From the NCBI GenBank assembly GCA_017301975.1, contig JAFLEI010000020.1, forward strand, positions 62,001 through 126,000: a stretch of DNA of 64,000 bases, in the 5' to 3' direction. Source of the stretch: Verrucomicrobiota bacterium. Lineage in GTDB: Bacteria; Verrucomicrobiota; Verrucomicrobiia; Verrucomicrobiales; Verrucomicrobiaceae. A model generated the notes under the pieces. It ran no database searches. It saw only the letters and a program-made list of their open reading frames with translations, and was not told the DNA's origin. Of the stretch, positions 26,680 to 35,400 are shown piece after piece (positions within the stretch are counted from its first letter, which is position 1; each line of letters opens with the position of its first letter). The position numbers and the translations under genes were made by a program.

Positions 26680-28839
26680 ATGGCCATTCATACACAAAAA
26701 ATCCAGCTCGGTGCTGGTTCCCTCGAAATCGAAACCGGCAAGTTTGCCAAGCTTGCTGACGGCGCCGTTACCGTGCGTCTCGGCGATACCATCGTCCTCG
26801 TCACCGCTGTCTCCGCCACGAAAGTGAAGGACGGCCAGGACTTCTTCCCCCTCTCCGTTGAGTACAAGGAAAAAGCCTCCGCAGCAGGCCGCTTCCCCGG
26901 CGGTTACTTCAAGCGCGAAGGCCGCCCTACGGAAAAGGAAATCCTCACCTGCCGCATGACGGACCGCCCTCTGCGTCCGCTCTTCCCGAAAGGCTACTAC
27001 TACGACACCCAGGTCGTCGCCATCCTCCTCAGCGCTGACGGCGAAAACGATCCGGACATCTGCGCCATGAACGGTGCTTCCGCCGCTCTCTGCGTGTCGG
27101 ACATCCCCTTCGCAGGCCCAGTCGGTGCCGTGCGTATCGGTCGCATCCACGGTGAGTTCGTCGTGAACCCCACCCAGAGCCAGCGCCTCGACAGCGACCT
27201 CGACCTCGTCTACGTCGGCAACAAGACCGAAGTCGTCATGATCGAAGGTGCCGCCAACGAAATCCCAGAAGCGGAATTCGTTAAGGCCCTCCACTTCGCA
27301 CAAGCCGAAGTCGCCAAGCTCGTCGTCGCCCAGGAAGAACTCACCAAGCTCGCCGGCAAAGCCAAGCGCGAAGTTCCTCTCATGCTCGTCAAAGACGAGC
27401 TCCTCGAAATCGCTTACGCCGTCGCTGGCGATCGCATCGAAGGCGCTCTCTACACCCCTTCCAAGGTGGCTCGTGGCAAAGCCGTCGGCGCTCTCAAGGA
27501 CGAGGTCGCTGAAGCCATCAAGGCCAAGTTCCCAGAAGCCACAGGCTTCGAAGTCAGCCAGGCCTTCGACTACCTCCAGAAGAAAGCCTTCCGCATCTCC
27601 ATCCTCGACAAGAAGAACCGTTGCGACGGCCGCGGCATCGACCAGCTCCGCCAGCTTTCCGGCGAAGCCTCCGTGCTTCCCCGCACCCACGGCTCTGCCA
27701 GCTTCACCCGTGGCGAAACGATGGCTCTCTCTATCGCCACCCTCGCTCCTGCTGACGAAGCTCAGGAAATGGACACCTACGCAGGTGGCCCGGACTCCAA
27801 GCGCTTCATCCTTCATTACAACTTCCCTCCGTTCTCCGTCGGTGAAACCGGCCGCTTCGGTGGTCAGAACCGTCGTGAAATCGGTCACGGTGCCCTCGCA
27901 GAGCGCTCCATCGAGCCCGTCATCCCGGCCAAGGAAGTCTTCCCTTACGCCATCCGCGTGAGCAGCGAAGTCATGGAGTCCAACGGCTCCACCTCCATGG
28001 CCTCCGTCTGCTCCGGCGTCATGGCCCTCCTGGATGCAGGCGTTCCCCTCAAGCGCCCAGTCGGCGGTATCAGCGTCGGCCTCGTCACCGAGTTCGAAGG
28101 CGACAACATGAAGCGCTACCTCACGATGCTCGACATCATCGGCAGCGAAGACCACTTCGGCGACATGGACTTCAAGCTTTGCGGCACCTCCGAAGGCGTC
28201 ACCGGCTACCAGCTTGACCTCAAGCTCCCAGGCCTTCCTTTGAGCATCCTCGAAGAAGCCATCGTCAAGGCCAAGGACGGCCGCACCCAGGTGCTCTCCG
28301 CCATGGCCCAGGCCATCGCTGAAGTGAAGCCTCTCAGCCCGTATGCTCCTCGCATCGAGATCATCAAGATCAACCCTGACAAGATCGGTGAGCTCATCGG
28401 TCCTGGCGGCAAGAACATCAAGGCCATCCAGGCCGAGTCCGGCGCTGAGATCAGCATCGAAGACGACGGCACCGTGTACGTCTATGCCAGCCGCAAGGAA
28501 GGCATCGAGCGCGCGGTCGAAATGATCAGCGGTACCTCCCAGGAAATCGAAGTCGGCAAGATCTACACAGGCAAAGTCGTCAGCACCACGAACTTCGGTG
28601 CCTTCATGAACCTCGGTGGCAAGAAGGACGGCCTCATCCACATCAGCGAACTCGCCGACTTCCGTGTCAACCGCACCGAAGACGTCGTCAAGACCGGCGA
28701 CATCGTCTCCGCCAAGTGCATTGGCATCGACGACAAGGGCCGCATCAAGATGAGCCGCAAGGCCGCCATGAAGGAAAAGGACGCCGCCGCCAAGGCCGAA
28801 GCCGAAGGCACCGCTGCCCCTGCCGAAGACGTAGGCTAA
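26680..28839 (+). CDS. pnp: Polyribonucleotide nucleotidyltransferase (PNPase)
   Basis: The product has 719 residues with the full PNPase layout: first RNase PH domain, helical linker, second RNase PH domain with FPPFSVGETGRFGGQNRREIGHG, and SNGSTSMASVC. The KH domain lies at about 559-603 (GPGGKNIKAIQ) and the S1 domain at about 625-697 (VVSTTNFGAFM). A short Ala/Glu-rich tail follows. It degrades RNA 3'-to-5' by phosphorolysis in the cytoplasm. It follows rpsO as in many genomes. Confidence 0.98.
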   Translation: MAIHTQKIQLGAGSLEIETGKFAKLADGAVTVRLGDTIVLVTAVSATKVKDGQDFFPLSVEYKEKASAAGRFPGGYFKREGRPTEKEILTCRMTDRPLRPLFPKGYYYDTQVVAILLSADGENDPDICAMNGASAALCVSDIPFAGPVGAVRIGRIHGEFVVNPTQSQRLDSDLDLVYVGNKTEVVMIEGAANEIPEAEFVKALHFAQAEVAKLVVAQEELTKLAGKAKREVPLMLVKDELLEIAYAVAGDRIEGALYTPSKVARGKAVGALKDEVAEAIKAKFPEATGFEVSQAFDYLQKKAFRISILDKKNRCDGRGIDQLRQLSGEASVLPRTHGSASFTRGETMALSIATLAPADEAQEMDTYAGGPDSKRFILHYNFPPFSVGETGRFGGQNRREIGHGALAERSIEPVIPAKEVFPYAIRVSSEVMESNGSTSMASVCSGVMALLDAGVPLKRPVGGISVGLVTEFEGDNMKRYLTMLDIIGSEDHFGDMDFKLCGTSEGVTGYQLDLKLPGLPLSILEEAIVKAKDGRTQVLSAMAQAIAEVKPLSPYAPRIEIIKINPDKIGELIGPGGKNIKAIQAESGAEISIEDDGTVYVYASRKEGIERAVEMISGTSQEIEVGKIYTGKVVSTTNFGAFMNLGGKKDGLIHISELADFRVNRTEDVVKTGDIVSAKCIGIDDKGRIKMSRKAAMKEKDAAAKAEAEGTAAPAEDVG

Positions 28840-28872
28840 GCCTCATCTGCCAACACTCAAAAACCCCCACGA

Positions 28873-28901
28873 AGAGGCCGCTGCAAAGCGGCCTCTTTTT
28901 T
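28873..28901 (+). terminator. Rho-independent terminator of pnp
   Basis: AGAGGCCGC, loop TGCAAA, GCGGCCTCT, then a run of six T: a perfect nine-base stem 34 bases after the pnp stop. Confidence 0.93.
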
Positions 28902-28920
28902 GTCTGCTGGCCGTTCTTTT

Positions 28921-28949
28921 GTAGGATGGGTGTGGCGACAGCCCGCCCG
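28921..28949. repeat. Dispersed intergenic repeat, copy 1
   Basis: It contains GGGTGTGGCGACAGCCCGCC and matches 28 of 29 bases with positions 58107-58135. Both copies lie just downstream of a gene end (pnp here, the alcohol dehydrogenase there). Confidence 0.75.
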
Positions 28950-29100
28950 TCTGTCAGCGTGTGGCTGCGCCAGTGGTGGACAGCCGCCCATCCGATGTTT
29001 GCACGAAGGAATAGAAGCATCGCCGCACGCCTGTCCACTCCGCCGAAACCCATTGCGAAAACGCCTCAAACTTGGAATCGCGCGATTCGCACAACGCATG

Positions 29101-29538
29101 ATGATTGAGACCACAATGAATAACATCCCTCTTCCTTCCACGCACAACAAACTGGTCGGCTACCTTCTTTGGATCTTCGGCTTCACCGGGGCGCATCGCT
29201 TTTACTTTGGCAAACCCAAGACCGGCATCCTCTGGTTCTTCACCGGCGGCCTCTTCCTCATCGGCTGGATCGTTGACCTCTTCCTCATCCCGGGCATGGA
29301 CCGCGATGCCGACCGCCGCTTCGCGCAAGGCCACCTCGAATACTCCATCACCTGGATCCTGCTCACCTTTGTCGGCCTCTTCGGCATCCACCGCTTCTAC
29401 ATGGGCAAATGGGGCACCGGCCTCATCTACCTCTTCACCGGCGGCCTCTTCCTCGTCGGCATCGTGTACGACTTCTGCACACTCAACACGCAGATCAGCG
29501 AGATCAATGCCGCCGACCGCAACGGTGCCAGCGCGTAA
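29101..29538 (+). CDS. Double TM2-domain membrane protein
   Basis: The product has about 145 residues from the ATG at 29101; alternatives at 29098 and 29116 change little. It contains two TM2 units. The first has LLWIFGFTGAHRFYFGK and then WFFTGGLFLIGWIVDLF; the second has LLTFVGLFGIHRFYMGK and YLFTGGLFLVGIVYDF. Each unit has two helices with the G-HRFY-G turn typical of TM2 (PF05154). Most bacterial TM2 proteins have one unit, so this is an internal duplication. Function is unknown. Confidence 0.85.
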   Translation: MIETTMNNIPLPSTHNKLVGYLLWIFGFTGAHRFYFGKPKTGILWFFTGGLFLIGWIVDLFLIPGMDRDADRRFAQGHLEYSITWILLTFVGLFGIHRFYMGKWGTGLIYLFTGGLFLVGIVYDFCTLNTQISEINAADRNGASA

Positions 29539-29590
29539 CGCAGGTGGAAAGGAGCGCCCTGAAAACCGAAGCGCCCGCATTCTTCCTCTC

Positions 29591-29638
29591 AAGCGCGTAG
29601 CGCTGGCATAATCGTAGCCGTGGGTGCCAGCCCACGGT
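29591..29638. repeat. Dispersed hairpin repeat, copy 1 (CCGTGGG...CCCACGG)
   Basis: A 48-base unit with 40 matches to 48391-48438. It ends in a perfect seven-base stem CCGTGGG, loop TGCCAG, CCCACGG. A related sequence (CCGCGTAGCGGTGACA) follows at about 29672. The space 29539-29820 holds these repeats and nothing else I can identify. Confidence 0.75.
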
Positions 29639-29820
29639 GTGCAAACCACCCATTGGTTTCATCCCGTGGAACCGCGTAGCGGTGACACAAAGCTCCGCGT
29701 ATCTCCATCGAGCCCATCAGCGCCAGCGTGTGCGGTGGTCTGATAAAGCAGAATTGAGCGAAGGACTTGCCGTCAGAGCTTCGTTCTGGCAAAACTTTCT
29801 TCTTCCAACCAGCTCCAACC

Positions 29821-31254
29821 ATGACCTCACGCCGCCAGTTCATCACTCAGTCCGCCCTCGCCTTCACAGCACTCTCCGCCAGCCGTGTCCTTGGCGCCAA
29901 TGACACCATCCGCATCGCCTCCATCGGTCTCGGCGGCCAGGGCTTGGGCAATGCCGGCCGCATGGCCAAAGTCCCCGGCGTGGAAATCGCCTATCTCTGC
30001 GATCCCGACACCGCCGCTCTGGACAAGGCGAAGAAAGTCTATCCCAACGCCAAGACCACCCAGGACCTCCGCAAGGTCATGGAAGACAAAAGCATCGACG
30101 CCGTCGTCGTCTCCACCGGCAATCACTGGCACGTCCTCGCCTCCATCTGGGCCATGCAGTCCGGCAAGGACGTCTATGTGGAAAAACCCGTCTCCCACAA
30201 CATCTGGGAAGGCCGCAAGCTCGTCGAAGCCGCACGCAAGTACAACCGCATCGTCCAAGGCGGCACCCAGCAGCGCAGCGATCCCCTCCAGGACGAAATC
30301 AAAACCTTCCTCGACGCTGGCAGCATGGGCAAAATCAAATACGTGCGCTGCAATCACTACAGCATGCGCGCCTCCATCGGCAAACAAGCGCAGCCCCTCA
30401 CTCCGCCCGCCACCTTGGACTACGACCTCTGGCTTGGCCCTGCCAAAGACGAGCCCATCTACCGCGAAAAACTCCACTACGACTGGCACTGGGACTGGAA
30501 CACCGGCAACGGCGAAATGGGCAATTGGGGCCCCCACATCCTCGATGACCTCCGCAATGTCGTCTTCCGCGACAAAGTCGCTCTGCCCAAGCGCGTCATC
30601 GCCGGTGGCGGACGCTTCGCCTGGGACGATGCCGGCGAAACGCCCAACACCCACTTCGCCTACATGGATACCGGCAGCATCCCGGTCATCATCGATTTCC
30701 ACAATCTCCCCCGTCAAAAAGGCATCAAAGCCCCCGACGTCTATCTGCGTCGCCGCACCGGAGCCTTCCTCATCATCGAATGCGAAGGCGGCTACTACAC
30801 CGGCAGCCGCGGCGGCGGCACTGCCTTTGATTCCGAAGGCAAAAAGCTCCACATCTTCAAAGGCGACGGTGGCAAAACCCACGCCGCCAACTTCATTGAC
30901 GCCATCCGCAGCCGCAAATCCGAGGACCTGAAAGGCGAAGTGGAAAAAATCCACCTCTCCAGCGCCTGGTGCCATCTCGCCAACAACTCCTTCCGCCTCG
31001 GTCAGAAATACAACCGCGAACAGGCCGAAGCCGCCGTCAAAGACTTCCAGCCTTGGAACGACGTCATCGCCGACTTCCACGAGCACCTCGTCAAAAACGA
31101 ACTCGATGCCTCCCAGCTCGACATCAAAATGGGCCCCATGCTGGAGCTCGATGTCGAAAAGGAAACCTTCACCGGCGACACCGCCACCCCGGAAGCCCTC
31201 GCCCTCCTCACTCGTGAGTATCGCTCCGGCTTTGAAGTCCCGAAGGCTGTATGA
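29821..31254 (+). CDS. Gfo/Idh/MocA-family oxidoreductase with Tat-like signal
   Basis: The product has 477 residues from the ATG at 29821, where the signal begins MTSRRQFITQSALAFTALSA with a twin-arginine pattern; an upstream ATG at 29767 would mask it. The Rossmann motif is IASIGLGGQGLG and the conserved catalytic-region motif is VEKPVSHNIWEG. Further on are DYDLWLGPA, the tryptophan-rich WHWDWNTGNGEMGNWGPH and the C-terminal alpha/beta domain. Proteins of this group are numerous in Planctomycetes and Verrucomicrobia. They are thought to be periplasmic NAD(P)-dependent sugar or inositol-type dehydrogenases; the substrate is unknown. The gene appears monocistronic. Confidence 0.92.
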   Translation: MTSRRQFITQSALAFTALSASRVLGANDTIRIASIGLGGQGLGNAGRMAKVPGVEIAYLCDPDTAALDKAKKVYPNAKTTQDLRKVMEDKSIDAVVVSTGNHWHVLASIWAMQSGKDVYVEKPVSHNIWEGRKLVEAARKYNRIVQGGTQQRSDPLQDEIKTFLDAGSMGKIKYVRCNHYSMRASIGKQAQPLTPPATLDYDLWLGPAKDEPIYREKLHYDWHWDWNTGNGEMGNWGPHILDDLRNVVFRDKVALPKRVIAGGGRFAWDDAGETPNTHFAYMDTGSIPVIIDFHNLPRQKGIKAPDVYLRRRTGAFLIIECEGGYYTGSRGGGTAFDSEGKKLHIFKGDGGKTHAANFIDAIRSRKSEDLKGEVEKIHLSSAWCHLANNSFRLGQKYNREQAEAAVKDFQPWNDVIADFHEHLVKNELDASQLDIKMGPMLELDVEKETFTGDTATPEALALLTREYRSGFEVPKAV

Positions 31255-31263
31255 TTCCGACAC

Positions 31264-31292
31264 AAAAAAGCGTCAGGAATCACTCCTGACGC
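31264..31292 (-). terminator. Terminator of the Ala-rich lipoprotein gene
   Basis: Stem GCGTCAGGA/TCCTGACGC with a five-base loop. On the minus strand it is followed by six T. It lies between convergent genes and may also weakly end the plus-strand oxidoreductase transcript. Confidence 0.8.
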
Positions 31293-31321
31293 TCTTCGCG
31301 TGAATCATGCAGAAGTGAAAA

Positions 31322-31732
31322 TCATTTCGGCACAGCAGGCGCTTCCGGTGCCGCAGTGGGAGCGGCGGGCGGCGCAGGCGCAGCCGGAACTGCGGGAGCT
31401 GCAGGTGCCGGCGTCAGGGCTGCCTTGGCTTTCGCTGCGGCTTCCTCGATGGCTTTGGCTGCCTCGGCGGCTTTCTTTGAAGCAGCCTCCTTGAGAATGG
31501 CGGCTTCTTTTTCAGCCGCGATCTTCATCTCAGCCGCCTTCTTTTCAGCAGCAATTTTGGCCGCTTCCAAGTCCTTGGCTGCGACGTCAGCATTGGATTT
31601 GATGGCCTCCTTGACGGCTTCAGTCGCTTTCTTCGTGTCTTCAGCGGCTTTGGCGCCTTCGGGTGATTTTTTGTCGCATGAGGTGATGCCGCCCGCGAGC
31701 AGCCCGATAAGAAAAAGATGGGTGTATTTCAT
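31322..31732 (-). CDS. Small Ala/Lys/Glu-rich lipoprotein
   Basis: The product has 136 residues from an ATG at 31732. The start MKYTHLFLIGLLAGGITSC gives a signal peptide with lipobox ITSC. A highly charged alanine-rich helix follows (repeats of AAEKKAAEMKIAAEKEAA type), predicted to be a coiled coil, then a Pro/Ala-rich tail. It is probably an outer-membrane-attached fibrous lipoprotein, loosely like Lpp or TolA-type helices, but no family can be named. Confidence 0.75.
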   Translation of the reverse strand: MKYTHLFLIGLLAGGITSCDKKSPEGAKAAEDTKKATEAVKEAIKSNADVAAKDLEAAKIAAEKKAAEMKIAAEKEAAILKEAASKKAAEAAKAIEEAAAKAKAALTPAPAAPAVPAAPAPPAAPTAAPEAPAVPK

Positions 31733-31804
31733 AGTCTGGACTCGCAGCGTCTGCGATGCAGGGCACATTACAAGCTCAATAGCAGAAATGACTAGATTGG
31801 CGCA

Positions 31805-34204
31805 TTACTTCGCATCCAGCGTCAGTTCCGTCAGCGCGTTGGGTTTGATCTCCACTTCCTGCTCGGCCTTCTTGCCATTGTTGCTGCGCACCACCAGCAC
31901 CTTGCCGGCAGGCAGGAAAAGCTTGGCCTTCGCATCATAGGAGTAGGTGATTTTCTTCCGCTCGCCCTCCGCATTCACCGGGCCAAACACCTCCCAGTCT
32001 CCCGCCGTGGAGGAACTCGCCTTCAGCGTGCCCGCGTTCAAATTCAGCGCGTTCGTGATCATCTTGCCCGCCTGGATTTCCACCTCCACCCGAGCAACTG
32101 CAGCACCACGCACTGCCTCCACGCGATACTTGCCCGCCTTCAGGCGAAACTTCGGCTGCGCATCGTAGCTGTAAGTCACCTTGGTCCGCTCACCTTCCGC
32201 ATTGGGTTCACCCAGCACTTCCCAGGTGAGGTCATCCGGCACGGCATCAGCGCCCTCCGCCATGATCGCGCTCGCCGCCAGCGTTCCGGCATTGATCACG
32301 ATCGGCACTTCCGTCAGCTTGCCCGCCGCCACTTCCACTTCCTGCTTCGTCTTCGCAGCACCCCAGTCCACCTGCGCCAAGTACTTGCCCGCAGGCAGGC
32401 TGAAAGACGGCTGTGCATCGTAGCTGTAGCCTGCCTTCGTGCGGTTGCCTTCCGCATCCGCAGCACCCAGAATCTCCCAGGTCAGCTCCTTCGAAATCGG
32501 TTCCGAACCCTCCATCGCCAGCGCCGAGAGCTTCAGCTTCCCAGCCCCAAGGCTGATCACCTTCTCCGTGGTCGCTCCCGCCTTGACGTCCACCGTGGCC
32601 TTGCCCTTCGCATTCCCATAGGCCACCTCGATGAGATACTTGCCCGCAGGCAGCGCCAGCGTCGGCTGCGCTTCATAGCTATACGCGGCTTTCGGGCGAT
32701 TGCCCTCCGCATCCGCTTCGCCCAGCACGTCCCAGTTCACATCCTTCGCCACCGGTGTGCCGCCTTCCTCCATCACCACGGCCAGCTTCAGCTTCCCGCT
32801 GCCCAGCAGCACCACGATGTCCAGCGTCTCTCCCGCCTTCACCTCCACTTCTCTCTGTCCCTTGGCATTGCCATACGTTGCCACCACCAAACACGGACCG
32901 GAGGGTAGCGTCATCTTCGGCTGCGCCTCGTAGCTGTATCCCAGCTTCTTGCGCTGGCCCTCCGCATCAGGTGGCGAGAAAAGATCCCAGCTCACATCCT
33001 TCGCAATCGCAGGCTGCCCTTCCGCGCTGATCGCGCTCAGCTTCAGATTCCCACTGCCAAGAATCACCTTCACCTCCTGCGCCGGTCCCTCCTTCACCTC
33101 CACATTCACGCTCGCCGTCGCATTGCCCCGCACCGCCGTCAGAAGATACATGCCAGGAGCCACCTTCAGGAAAGGCTTCGCCTCATAGCTGAAGGAAACC
33201 TTCACGCGATTCCCCTCCGCATCCGCCGGACCAAAAAGATCCCAGCTCACCTCGCGCTCAAACGCCTCGCCACCTTCCTTGTCAAACGCCACCGCCTTCA
33301 GCCCTGTCTCCGCAAACACCACTTCCTTCGTCACCGTCTCACCGTCCTTGATCGTCACATCCAGCTCCAGCGTTTTGCCGCCAAACTTCGCGCTGATCGT
33401 GTACTTGCCCGCCTTCGGCAGCTCCGTGCTCCAGTGCCCGCCGCTTCCCGTGGCGATCGCGTTTTCACCCCCGCCCGCCGCAAACACCTGAAACTCCACG
33501 CCCTCCTGCAAAGCGCCGCCGGAGGATTTCTTCGCCTCTACCACCAGCGTCGTCACCGGCTTTGCCACCTGCTTCATCGCCACTTCCAGCGAAGACTTCA
33601 GCGATGCCGCATCCTTCGCCGCGAGGTACATGCCCCCGGTCTTTTTCGCCAGACATTCCAGCCCCGAAGATTCTCCCGGCTTCAGGTCAAAACCGATCAC
33701 ATGGCAGGTGAAATCAATCCCCAGACGCTCCAGTTCCTCTGCCGCCATGCAGGGATCATTGTGGCAGGTCTCCACCCCGTCACTGACCAGGATCACGGAC
33801 ACCTTCGCCTCCTCAAATTTCAAATACTTTGCCGCCTGGATCACCGCCGCCGTCAGCGGCGTCTTCCCTTTCGGCTCCAAAGCCGCCACCGCTTTCAGAA
33901 TCGCCTCAGAGCTCCCCGCCTGCGGCGGCACCAGCAGTTCAATATCCTCGCAGTCACCCTTCTTGCGATGTCCATAGGCCATCAGCCCCAGCTCCATGTT
34001 TGGATCAATCGAACCCACAATATCGCTCACCACCTTCTTCGCGATGTCGATCTTCACGCCTCCCGGCACCTGACCATACATGCTGCCAGAGGCGTCAAAG
34101 ACAATGATCGCTCGTGCGGCGGCGGCTGGCTGCTGGGCCTGCAGACTCGTCATTCCGAGGAGCAAGGCCCATCCCGTTAACATACTGGCAAAGCGACGGT
34201 TCAT
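31805..34204 (-). CDS. Exported VWA protein with six tandem repeats
   Basis: The product has about 799 residues from the ATG at 34204, giving signal peptide MNRRFASMLTGWALLLGMTS ending LQA. The VWA domain follows directly with MIDAS D37-A-S39-G-S41 and later VILVSDGVETCHNDPC. Then come one beta-rich unit (about 225-305) and six repeats of about 80 residues, each with W-(D/E)-(L/V)-(F/L), a (D/N)AEG-(N/Q/E)-R block, a (Y/F)SY-(E/D)-A block and a short L-(P/K)-(A/S)-G turn. The repeats look like carboxypeptidase-regulatory-type or Ig-like beta units. It is probably a periplasmic or surface adhesion/scaffold protein. A terminator-like hairpin separates it from the mtn operon. Confidence 0.88.
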   Translation of the reverse strand: MNRRFASMLTGWALLLGMTSLQAQQPAAAARAIIVFDASGSMYGQVPGGVKIDIAKKVVSDIVGSIDPNMELGLMAYGHRKKGDCEDIELLVPPQAGSSEAILKAVAALEPKGKTPLTAAVIQAAKYLKFEEAKVSVILVSDGVETCHNDPCMAAEELERLGIDFTCHVIGFDLKPGESSGLECLAKKTGGMYLAAKDAASLKSSLEVAMKQVAKPVTTLVVEAKKSSGGALQEGVEFQVFAAGGGENAIATGSGGHWSTELPKAGKYTISAKFGGKTLELDVTIKDGETVTKEVVFAETGLKAVAFDKEGGEAFEREVSWDLFGPADAEGNRVKVSFSYEAKPFLKVAPGMYLLTAVRGNATASVNVEVKEGPAQEVKVILGSGNLKLSAISAEGQPAIAKDVSWDLFSPPDAEGQRKKLGYSYEAQPKMTLPSGPCLVVATYGNAKGQREVEVKAGETLDIVVLLGSGKLKLAVVMEEGGTPVAKDVNWDVLGEADAEGNRPKAAYSYEAQPTLALPAGKYLIEVAYGNAKGKATVDVKAGATTEKVISLGAGKLKLSALAMEGSEPISKELTWEILGAADAEGNRTKAGYSYDAQPSFSLPAGKYLAQVDWGAAKTKQEVEVAAGKLTEVPIVINAGTLAASAIMAEGADAVPDDLTWEVLGEPNAEGERTKVTYSYDAQPKFRLKAGKYRVEAVRGAAVARVEVEIQAGKMITNALNLNAGTLKASSSTAGDWEVFGPVNAEGERKKITYSYDAKAKLFLPAGKVLVVRSNNGKKAEQEVEIKPNALTELTLDAK

Positions 34205-34282
34205 GGTGGTGATTTTATTTATGGGGTAAAAGCTGACGCAGGGTATTCGGATGTCCGATGCCCAACCGCCGTTCAAATCACG

Positions 34283-34307
34283 AAAAAAATCGGGGATTCC
34301 CTGATTT
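34283..34307 (-). terminator. Terminator overlapping the mtnA stop codon
   Basis: On the minus strand the mtnA stop TAA starts the stem AAATCAGGGA/TCCCCGATTT (one mismatch or wobble), followed by a T-run. The stop codon's last bases belong to the stem. Confidence 0.7.
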
Positions 34308-35400
34308 AGGCATGCGGCCGCAGCTTTTTCATAGCTTCGGCCGTCGGCGCTATCGCCCCGTGCTCCGTCACCAGCGCCGTGACCAGCCCCGCCGGCGTCA
34401 CATCAAACCCATCATTGCGCGCCTGCGTTCCGTCTGGCGTGATCAGCACTTCCTCCCGCACTCCCGCCGCGCTCAATCCGGGCATGTGCGTCACCTCCCG
34501 CGCACTGCGCTGCTCGATCGGAATCTCCCGAATCCCATCCTCAATCGTCCAGTCGATCGTGCTCACCGGCGTCGCCACATAAAACGGCACATCATGCGCC
34601 TTCGCCGCCAGCGCCTTCAGATACGTGCCGATCTTGTTCGCCACATCCCCATGCGCCGTGACACGGTCCGTGCCCACGATCACCACATCCACCAGCCCCC
34701 GCTGCAGCAGATGCCCCGCGTTGTTATCCACGATCAAAGTGTACGGCACCCCATGCTCCTTGAGCTCAAACGCCGTCAGCGACGCCCCCTGGCCGCGCGG
34801 CCTCGTCTCGCTCACCCACACATGCACCTTCATGCCCGCATCATGCGCCTGATAAATCGGTGAGATCGCCGTGCCCCAGTCCACCGTCGCCAGCCATCCC
34901 GCATTGCAGTGCGTCATCACATTCAGCGTCGCAGAGGCATCGCCCTTCTTCGCATGAATAGCCCGAAACAGCTCAAGCCCGTGCTTGCCGATGGCATGAT
35001 TCGTCCGCACATCATCCTCACAAATCGCCAGCGCCTCATTCCATGCAGCCTCCGCACGTTGTTCCGTGGTCAGCGGTGCCACCACACGCTTTACCCGGTC
35101 CAGCGCCCAGCGCAGGTTGATCGCCGTTGGTCGCGTGGCATGCAGCACATCGTACGCCCGTTGCAGCGCGGCATCAGTGGCATCATCCCGCAGCGCAAAG
35201 AACAGGCCAAATGCTGCCGTCGCACCAATCAGCGGCGCACCACGCACCCGCATCACTTGGATCGCCTCCGCCGCTTCCTCCACCGTTCGCAACTCTTTCC
35301 ACTCCACCACATGCGGCAGAAAGGTCTGGTCAATGATGCGCGCGCTGCGCGTGGCGTGCTCGGCTTCGATGGAGCGGTGCGGCTGTCCGTGAATGTTCAT
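34306..35400 (-). CDS. mtnA: S-methyl-5-thioribose-1-phosphate isomerase
   Basis: The product has 364 residues, usual for MtnA. Motifs seen: RVRGAPLIGATAAFG, TRPTAINLRWALDR, the active-site Cys region THCNAGWLATVDWGTA, and the Asp region VGTDRVTAHGDVANKIGTY. It converts methylthioribose-1-phosphate to methylthioribulose-1-phosphate in methionine salvage. Its start overlaps the mtnC stop by four bases. It is the last gene of the operon. Confidence 0.97.
   Translation of the reverse strand: MNIHGQPHRSIEAEHATRSARIIDQTFLPHVVEWKELRTVEEAAEAIQVMRVRGAPLIGATAAFGLFFALRDDATDAALQRAYDVLHATRPTAINLRWALDRVKRVVAPLTTEQRAEAAWNEALAICEDDVRTNHAIGKHGLELFRAIHAKKGDASATLNVMTHCNAGWLATVDWGTAISPIYQAHDAGMKVHVWVSETRPRGQGASLTAFELKEHGVPYTLIVDNNAGHLLQRGLVDVVIVGTDRVTAHGDVANKIGTYLKALAAKAHDVPFYVATPVSTIDWTIEDGIREIPIEQRSAREVTHMPGLSAAGVREEVLITPDGTQARNDGFDVTPAGLVTALVTEHGAIAPTAEAMKKLRPHA

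Noticed and set aside
26506..28641. A 711-codon minus-strand open frame opposite pnp
   Set aside because: It is antisense to a clearly conserved gene. The composition reflects high GC at third positions; no domain is recognisable.
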